Shown here: positions 6,473 to 10,589 of the stretch, piece by piece | Layout: the number at the start of each line of letters is the position of its first letter | How positions within the stretch are numbered: position 1 is the stretch's first letter | Source of the DNA: Polaromonas sp. | GTDB taxonomy: Bacteria > Pseudomonadota > Gammaproteobacteria > Burkholderiales > Burkholderiaceae_C | Assembly (NCBI GenBank): GCA_028292345.1 | Contig: JAQGMN010000444.1 | Span: 1-10,589, forward strand | Reading direction: 5' to 3' | DNA: 10,589 bases | Program-made: the position numbers and the translations under genes | The notes under the pieces: model-generated | The model's input: only the letters and a program-made list of their open reading frames with translations | The model's database searches: none | What the model was told of the DNA's origin: nothing

Positions 6473-7756
6473 ATGACCTTTCCCGTCCTTCCCGGCCATC
6501 CCCATTTCGCCTACCGGGGCGGCGCGCTGTTTGCCGAGGCGGTGCGCGCCAGCGAACTGGCCGCCACCTACGGAACGCCCCTGTTCATCTATTCAAAGGC
6601 TGCCATGCTGTCGGCGCTGGCGGCCTACCAGCGCGGTTTTGAAGGCCGGGATGCGCAGATCTGCTATGCGATGAAAGCCAATTCCTCGCTGGCCGTGCTG
6701 CAGGTGTTTGCCCGCGCAGGTTGCGGATTCGACATAGTTTCTGGCGGCGAGCTGGAGCGGGTCCAGGCGGCGGGGGGCGACGTGAAGAAAGTCATTTTTT
6801 CAGGCGTCGGCAAGACGCGCGCCGAAATGCGCCAGGCGCTGGCGGCAGGCATTGGCTGCTTCAATGTCGAAAGCGAGGCCGAGCTGGACGTGCTCTCTGG
6901 CGTGGCATTGGCCATGGAACTGCGCGCGCCAGTCAGCATCCGCGTCAATCCGAATGTCGATCCCAAGACCCATCCGTATATTTCCACCGGCCTGAAAGGC
7001 AGCAAGTTTGGCGTTGCCCATGAGGACGCGCTGCGCATCTACCGGCATGCCGCTTCGCTGCCAGGGCTGAAGGTCGTCGGCATCGATTGCCATATCGGCT
7101 CGCAGATCACCGACGCCACGCCCTACCTCGACGCCATGGACAGGATGCTGGACCTGGTCGCGGCGATTGAAGCGGCCGGCATTGCGCTGGCGCACATCGA
7201 CTTTGGCGGCGGGCTGGGCATCAACTACAACGACGACACGCCGCCCGAAGCCGATGCGCTCTGGCGCCAACTGCTGGCCAGGCTCGACGCGCGCGGCTAT
7301 GGCGGCAGGAAGCTGATGATCGAGCCCGGCCGTTCGCTGGTCGGCAATGCCGGCATCTGCATCACCGAAGTGCTTTACCTCAAGCCCGGCGAGCAGAAGA
7401 ACTTCTGCATCATCGACGCGGCCATGAACGACCTGCCCAGGCCGGCCATGTACCAGGCCTTCCATGCCATCGTGCCGGTGGAAGCGCCTGCCCCGCAGGC
7501 GGCCGGGCTGGTTTACGACGTGGTGGGTCCGGTCTGCGAGAGCGGCGACTGGATTGGCCGCGACCGCACCTTGAGCGTGGCGGCCGGCGACCGGCTGGCC
7601 GTGATGTCTGCCGGCGCCTACTGCATGAGCATGGCCAGCAACTACAACACCCGGGGCCGCGCGGCGGAACTGCTGGTCGATGGCGACGTGGCCCGGCTGA
7701 TTCGTGCGCGCGAGTCGGCGGCCGACACCTTTCGCGGTGAACTGCTGCTGCCCTGA
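6473..7756 (+). CDS. lysA: Diaminopimelate decarboxylase
   Basis: LysA is a PLP-dependent cytosolic enzyme that decarboxylates meso-diaminopimelate to L-lysine, the last step of lysine synthesis. The 427-residue product has the fold-type III (alanine racemase-like) barrel with the PLP-binding lysine in CYAMKANSSLAV (Lys68), HIGSQ (207-211), the phosphate-binding glycine loop FGGGLGI (244-250) and EPGRSLV (284-290). The C-terminal beta domain carries CESGD (355-359), whose Cys reaches the neighbouring subunit's active site, and GAYCMSMASNYN (381-392). No key residue is missing. The ATG at 6473 fits the family N-terminus (LPGHPHF...), although no clear Shine-Dalgarno sequence precedes it. It follows lptM by 126 bases in the same direction and could be read from the lptM promoter or its own; no clear promoter or terminator is seen in that gap. 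It converges with msrQ. Confidence 0.96.
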   Translation: MTFPVLPGHPHFAYRGGALFAEAVRASELAATYGTPLFIYSKAAMLSALAAYQRGFEGRDAQICYAMKANSSLAVLQVFARAGCGFDIVSGGELERVQAAGGDVKKVIFSGVGKTRAEMRQALAAGIGCFNVESEAELDVLSGVALAMELRAPVSIRVNPNVDPKTHPYISTGLKGSKFGVAHEDALRIYRHAASLPGLKVVGIDCHIGSQITDATPYLDAMDRMLDLVAAIEAAGIALAHIDFGGGLGINYNDDTPPEADALWRQLLARLDARGYGGRKLMIEPGRSLVGNAGICITEVLYLKPGEQKNFCIIDAAMNDLPRPAMYQAFHAIVPVEAPAPQAAGLVYDVVGPVCESGDWIGRDRTLSVAAGDRLAVMSAGAYCMSMASNYNTRGRAAELLVDGDVARLIRARESAADTFRGELLLP

Positions 7757-7762
7757 GGCGGC

Positions 7763-7809
7763 GGCGAGGAGTTCAATTCATGTGTCCCAGCGGCCTGTTC
7801 GCCTTTTTT
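7763..7809 (+). terminator. Possible weak terminator after lysA
   Basis: GGCGA (7763-7767) can pair with TCGCC (7799-7803), immediately followed by six T residues (7804-7809). The 31-base loop makes this a weak candidate, but the position just after the lysA stop and the T-run after the downstream arm fit an intrinsic terminator. Confidence 0.35.
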
Positions 7810-7810
7810 A

Positions 7811-7868
7811 AGTAAAAAGTGGTCTTTGCGCTTATTCCACAAACGCTTTCAGCTATACATTTAATAGC
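7811..7868. repeat. Comamonadaceae-type dispersed intergenic repeat (two stem-loops)
   Basis: This stretch reads AGTAAAAAGTGGTCTTTGCG, then CTTATTCCACAAACGC, then TTTCAGCTATACATTTAATAGC. It contains two adjacent inverted repeats: GCGCTT (7828-7833) with AAACGC (7841-7846), one mismatch and a 7-base loop, and GCTAT (7852-7856) with ATAGC (7864-7868), perfect with a 7-base loop. The order (a short A-rich block with AAAAAGTG, a GCGCTT-loop-AAGCGC-like arm pair, then AGCTAT...ATAGC) resembles a short intergenic element that I recall as abundant in Polaromonas, Rhodoferax and Acidovorax genomes. It carries no coding potential and sits in the convergent lysA/msrQ gap, ending 8 bases from the msrQ stop. 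It could act as a 3' structure for either transcript. Family membership is from memory and only one copy is in this window. Confidence 0.65.
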
Positions 7869-7876
7869 ACTCAAGA

Positions 7877-8536
7877 TCAGCGGATGTCAACGGCCGGTTG
7901 ACCGGAAACCTGTCGGCGCCGCTTCGAAGCGTAGTTCCACACCCGCCAGCCCAGCAGCATGGCAACGATGGCGGCATAGACAAAGACTTCGTTGAAGTCG
8001 TTTTTCCCGGCCCGCATCCAGAAAAAATGCAGGATGCCCAGACCGGCAATCAGGTACACCAGCTTGTGCAGCAGTTGCCAGCGTTTTGCCCCCATGGCCT
8101 TGATGGCCGCATTGAACGAAGTGGCCGCCAGCGGGGTCAGCAGCAGGAAAGCGGAAAACCCCACCAGGATGAACGGCCGCTTGATGATGTCCCGGGCAAT
8201 GTCCGCCACGTCAAAACCCATGTCGAACCCGCTGTAGCTGAGCAGGTGGACGACGGCGTAGAAATAGCAAAAAAGCCCCAGCATGCGCCGAAAGCGCGCC
8301 AGCGCCGGCGTTTTGCCGATGACGCGCAAAGGCGTGACCGCCAGCACGATGCAGACAAAGCGCAAGGTCCAGTCCCCCGTGGCACGGATCAGCGCTTCGG
8401 CCGGGTTCGCGCCCAGCTGGTCGCTATAGGCCAGGTAGAAAAGCCAGGCAAAGGGCAGCAGGCACAGCATGAAGACCAGCGGCTTGGCCCCCGGGTGCAG
8501 CAGCCATTTTTGCCGCCCCGCCATCGTGGCAGCCAT
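7877..8536 (-). CDS. msrQ: MsrQ (YedZ), haem-binding membrane subunit of the periplasmic methionine sulfoxide reductase
   Basis: MsrQ is an inner-membrane haem protein that passes electrons from the respiratory quinone pool (and a flavin reductase in some species) to the periplasmic molybdoenzyme MsrP. The 219-residue product has about six hydrophobic helices and the YedZ-type wording NPAEALIRATGDWTLRF (44-60), LAVTPLR (65-71) and RRMLGL (83-88). Candidate haem ligands are His97 (AVVHLLSY), His157 (LLHKLVY) and His170 (GILHFFW). A KRP segment follows the second helix group, and the protein ends with a basic cytoplasmic tail. The ATG at 8536-8534 shares one base with the msrP stop (TGATG), with an AAGAAG purine stretch upstream, indicating coupled translation. 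Length is close to the E. coli protein (211). Function by homology is secure. Confidence 0.95.
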   Translation of the reverse strand: MAATMAGRQKWLLHPGAKPLVFMLCLLPFAWLFYLAYSDQLGANPAEALIRATGDWTLRFVCIVLAVTPLRVIGKTPALARFRRMLGLFCYFYAVVHLLSYSGFDMGFDVADIARDIIKRPFILVGFSAFLLLTPLAATSFNAAIKAMGAKRWQLLHKLVYLIAGLGILHFFWMRAGKNDFNEVFVYAAIVAMLLGWRVWNYASKRRRQVSGQPAVDIR

Positions 8537-9534
8537 CAGAAATTCTTCTTGAGGTCCATGCCGGCGTAGAGCTGGCCGACTTGCGCTTCATAGCCGTTGA
8601 ACATCAGCGTCTTGCGCTTCTTGGCGAACAGTCCGTCCTCTCCAATGCGCCGCTCGGTGGCCTGGCTCCAGCGCGGGTGGTCAACCTCGGGATTGACGTT
8701 CGAGTAAAAGCCGTATTCCTGCGCCGCTGCCTTGTTCCAGGCGGTGCGCGGCTCCTTGTCGGTGAAACGGATCTTGACGATGCTCTTGCCGCTCTTGAAA
8801 CCGTATTTCCACGGCACGACCATGCGCACCGGCGCGCCGTTCTGGTTGGGCAGCACCTCGCCGTACATGCCAAAGGTCAGCAGCGCCAGCGGATGCATCG
8901 CCTCGTCCATGCGCAAGGCCTCGACGTAAGGCCATTCGAGCACGCGCGAGCCGACAAACGGCATGGTCTTGGGGTCGGCCAGCGTGATGAACTCGACGTA
9001 TTTGGCGCTGCCCAGCGGCTCGACCTTTTTGATCAGTTCGGACAGCGAGTAGCCCACCCACGGAATGACCATCGACCAGCCTTCGACGCAGCGCAGGCGG
9101 TAAATGCGTTCTTCCTGCGGGCTGAGCTTGAGCAATTCCTCGAGCGTGAAGCTTTTCGGATTCTTCACCAGGCCTTCGACGGCGACCGACCAGGGCTTGA
9201 CGGGCAGCGTCGCGGCATTTTTCGCCGGGTCGGCCTTGTCGGTGCCGAACTCGTAGAAGTTGTTGTAGGTGGTCGCGTCCTTGTAGTCGGTGACTTTTTC
9301 CATCGTCACCGCGCCGGCGGCCGCGGATTTCCCACCGGCCAGCGTTGCGAGCTTGCCCGGCCTGGGCACGCCTTGCGCCAGCGCATCGCGCCCGGCCCAG
9401 CCGGCCAGCGCGGCGCCTGCGGTTCCGCTGGCCATGAGCTTGATCAGGTCGCGCCGGCCCTGGTAGATGCCTTGCGGCGTGATGTCGCTGGAAATCGGGT
9501 GATTGAACCCGCTGGAATTTGTCTTGATGAGCAT
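8536..9534 (-). CDS. msrP: MsrP (YedY), periplasmic molybdoenzyme protein-methionine-sulfoxide reductase catalytic subunit
   Basis: MsrP is a molybdopterin enzyme of the sulfite-oxidase fold that reduces methionine sulfoxide in periplasmic proteins. The 332-residue product (E. coli: 334) starts with a Tat signal: a long n-region of 26 residues, the twin-arginine motif RRDLIKLM (27-34), a hydrophobic stretch and a likely cleavage site ALA (51-53) before Gln54. Tat export is expected because the cofactor is inserted in the cytoplasm. The molybdenum-ligating cysteine is Cys149 in YRLRCVEGWSMVIPW. Further family wording includes YNNFYEFGTDK (90-100) and VPWKYGFKSGKSI in the C-terminal half. The ATG at 9534-9532 has AAAGGA five bases upstream, a strong site. 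It follows ccsB by 77 bases on the same strand and overlaps msrQ by one base, forming an msrPQ unit. Confidence 0.96.
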   Translation of the reverse strand: MLIKTNSSGFNHPISSDITPQGIYQGRRDLIKLMASGTAGAALAGWAGRDALAQGVPRPGKLATLAGGKSAAAGAVTMEKVTDYKDATTYNNFYEFGTDKADPAKNAATLPVKPWSVAVEGLVKNPKSFTLEELLKLSPQEERIYRLRCVEGWSMVIPWVGYSLSELIKKVEPLGSAKYVEFITLADPKTMPFVGSRVLEWPYVEALRMDEAMHPLALLTFGMYGEVLPNQNGAPVRMVVPWKYGFKSGKSIVKIRFTDKEPRTAWNKAAAQEYGFYSNVNPEVDHPRWSQATERRIGEDGLFAKKRKTLMFNGYEAQVGQLYAGMDLKKNF

Positions 9535-9611
9535 GGGGGTCCTTTAAATCGGTTCACGGTAGTACGCAGCAAGTCCCGCAGAGGATTCAATGCAAAAGAC
9601 TCGCCAAGCGG
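9535..9611 (-). promoter_or_regulatory. ccsB-msrP intergenic spacer
   Basis: Seventy-seven bases separate the ccsB stop from the msrP start. Apart from the strong ribosome binding site AAAGGA (9546-9541), I see no clear hairpin terminator and no convincing -35/-10 pair, so read-through from ccsB into msrPQ is plausible, but a weak local promoter cannot be excluded. Confidence 0.3.
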
Positions 9612-10589
9612 CTACAAGGTTCCGTAACTGTGCAGGCCCGACAGGAACATGTTGACGCCCAGGAAGGCGAAGGTGGTGACCGCCAGGCCGCCGAGCGCCC
9701 ACCAGGCGGCCACCGTGCCGCGCAGGCCCTTCATCAGCCGCATGTGCAGCCAGGCGGCATAGTTGAGCCAGACAATCAGCGCCCAGGTTTCTTTCGGGTC
9801 CCAACTCCAGTAGCCGCCCCAGGCCTCTGCCGCCCACAATGCGCCCAGAACGGTTGCGATGGTGAAAAAGGCAAACCCGACGGCGATCGCCTTGTACATC
9901 ACATCGTCAAGCACTTCAAAGCTCGGCAAGCGGGCAGCAATACGTTTACGCCCGAGCAGGATGACGGCCGTGACCAGGCCAGAGACCAGAAGGTAGCCCA
10001 GCCAGTAATTGCTGCCACCGGCTTCCACAGGCGTACGCGTGCGAAAAACGATCGGCACGAAACACATCACCACACCCAGCAACCAGAGCGGCGTCAGCTT
10101 GTACAAGCGCGCCTCCTCGGCCTGCTGCTTGACCAGATACGACAGCGCCACCATCGCGGACAGCGCAAACATGCCGTAGCCAATGAAGTTGGCCGGCACA
10201 TGCAGCTTCATCCACCAGCTTTTAAGGGCAGGAACCAGCGGCTGAATTTCATGCGCCTCACGCACCACCGTGTACCACAGCAGAAACCCCACCGCGGCGC
10301 TGACCACCAGCATGACAAAGGCGCCCAGTGCACGTGTTTTGTACTGGGCCTCGAAATACAGGTAAAAAGCCGCTGTCATCCAGCAGAACAGCACAAACAC
10401 TTCGTAAAGGTTGCTGACCGGAATGTGGCCGATGTCCGGCCCGATCAGGTAGCTTTCATACCAGCGCACCAGCGTGCCGATGAGCGCCATGCCCACTGCA
10501 ACCCAGGCGATGCGCGAACCCAGCGATTCAAGCGTGTCGCTTTGACCGGAAGCCTCGCGACTGGCAAACATGCCCAGCCAGTAAAACAC
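9612..10589 (-). CDS. ccsB: CcsB/ResC-type cytochrome c biogenesis membrane protein (5' end outside window)
   Basis: This is the CcsA/ResC-family haem-handling protein of system II cytochrome c maturation (named CcsB in many annotations). Together with a ResB-type partner it exports haem and attaches it to CXXCH motifs of periplasmic cytochromes c. The 325 visible codons contain about eight hydrophobic helices and the haem-binding WWD signature WGGYWSWDPKE (257-267 of the visible part). Conserved histidines lie in WMKLHVPANFIGYG (130), WLHMRL (282) and GLHSYG (320). GPDIGHIPVSNLYEVF (50-65) is also family wording. The coding frame is open to the window edge; the first visible codon is GTG but is probably internal, since the family normally has further N-terminal helices. 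The stop is TAG at 9614-9612. A ResB gene is expected beyond the right edge. The same strand continues into msrPQ. Confidence 0.95.
   Translation of the reverse strand: MFYWLGMFASREASGQSDTLESLGSRIAWVAVGMALIGTLVRWYESYLIGPDIGHIPVSNLYEVFVLFCWMTAAFYLYFEAQYKTRALGAFVMLVVSAAVGFLLWYTVVREAHEIQPLVPALKSWWMKLHVPANFIGYGMFALSAMVALSYLVKQQAEEARLYKLTPLWLLGVVMCFVPIVFRTRTPVEAGGSNYWLGYLLVSGLVTAVILLGRKRIAARLPSFEVLDDVMYKAIAVGFAFFTIATVLGALWAAEAWGGYWSWDPKETWALIVWLNYAAWLHMRLMKGLRGTVAAWWALGGLAVTTFAFLGVNMFLSGLHSYGTL

Noticed and set aside
7898..8569. A 223-codon open frame on the plus strand, antisense to msrQ
   Set aside because: It is a Gln/Arg/His-rich translation typical of a shadow frame; the opposite strand encodes a clear MsrQ.
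8581..9627. A 348-codon open frame on the plus strand, antisense to msrP
   Set aside because: msrP on the other strand has a Tat signal, the Mo-ligand Cys and a strong ribosome binding site. The antisense product is Arg/Val/His-rich with no domain.
1..10589. Mobile elements, CRISPR arrays, tRNA/rRNA genes, phage genes or defence systems
   Set aside because: None was seen. All genes are conserved housekeeping or envelope genes in plausible operons, with uniform GC-rich coding and no terminal inverted repeats, transposases or spaced direct repeats.

Overview
This window is ordinary chromosomal DNA from a GC-rich Gram-negative bacterium. The most likely source is a betaproteobacterium of the order Burkholderiales, family Comamonadaceae (Polaromonas/Rhodoferax/Acidovorax-like). 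That placement is inferred from three things: the wording of the PilM, CcsB and LysA proteins, the gene order, and an intergenic element at about 7811-7868 that resembles a dispersed repeat I associate with this family. I cannot fix genus or species from sequence alone.

Layout. (1) 1-3029, minus strand: the type IV pilus alignment/secretin operon pilM-pilN-pilO-pilP-pilQ. It is read from pilM (right) to pilQ (left), and only the first 34 codons of pilQ are inside the window. Three of the four junctions overlap by 4 bases (GTGA or ATGA); pilN-pilO is the exception. (2) 3030-3280: the divergent control region between pilM and a plus-strand class A penicillin-binding protein (PBP1a, ponA/mrcA type) at 3290-5707. 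(3) A strong bidirectional hairpin terminator (5741-5767) separates ponA from the converging frataxin gene cyaY (5783-6118, minus). (4) cyaY is divergent, by only 12 bp, from a small LptM-type lipoprotein gene (6131-6346, plus), followed by lysA (6473-7756, plus; diaminopimelate decarboxylase). (5) The lysA/msrQ convergent gap holds the family-type repeat. (6) 7877-10589, minus strand: ccsB (cytochrome c haem-lyase component, 5' end outside the window), then msrP and msrQ, the periplasmic methionine sulfoxide reductase system.

How the genes fit together. PilM (cytoplasmic actin-like), PilN and PilO (inner membrane), PilP (lipoprotein) and PilQ (outer-membrane secretin) form the alignment complex that spans the envelope for pilus extension, retraction and twitching or DNA uptake. 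PBP1a polymerises and crosslinks the peptidoglycan that this complex must cross. LptM helps mature the LPS translocon, and LysA takes meso-diaminopimelate, a cell-wall precursor, to lysine. CcsB attaches haem to periplasmic cytochromes c, while MsrQ (a haem membrane protein) feeds electrons to the molybdoenzyme MsrP, which repairs oxidised periplasmic proteins. The window is therefore dominated by cell-envelope functions, with CyaY as the iron-sulfur exception.

I found no mobile element, CRISPR array, RNA gene or undescribed multi-gene system. The points worth a second look are the intergenic repeat, the possibly leaderless lptM start, the weak or absent ribosome binding sites on plus-strand genes, and the control region between pilM and ponA.
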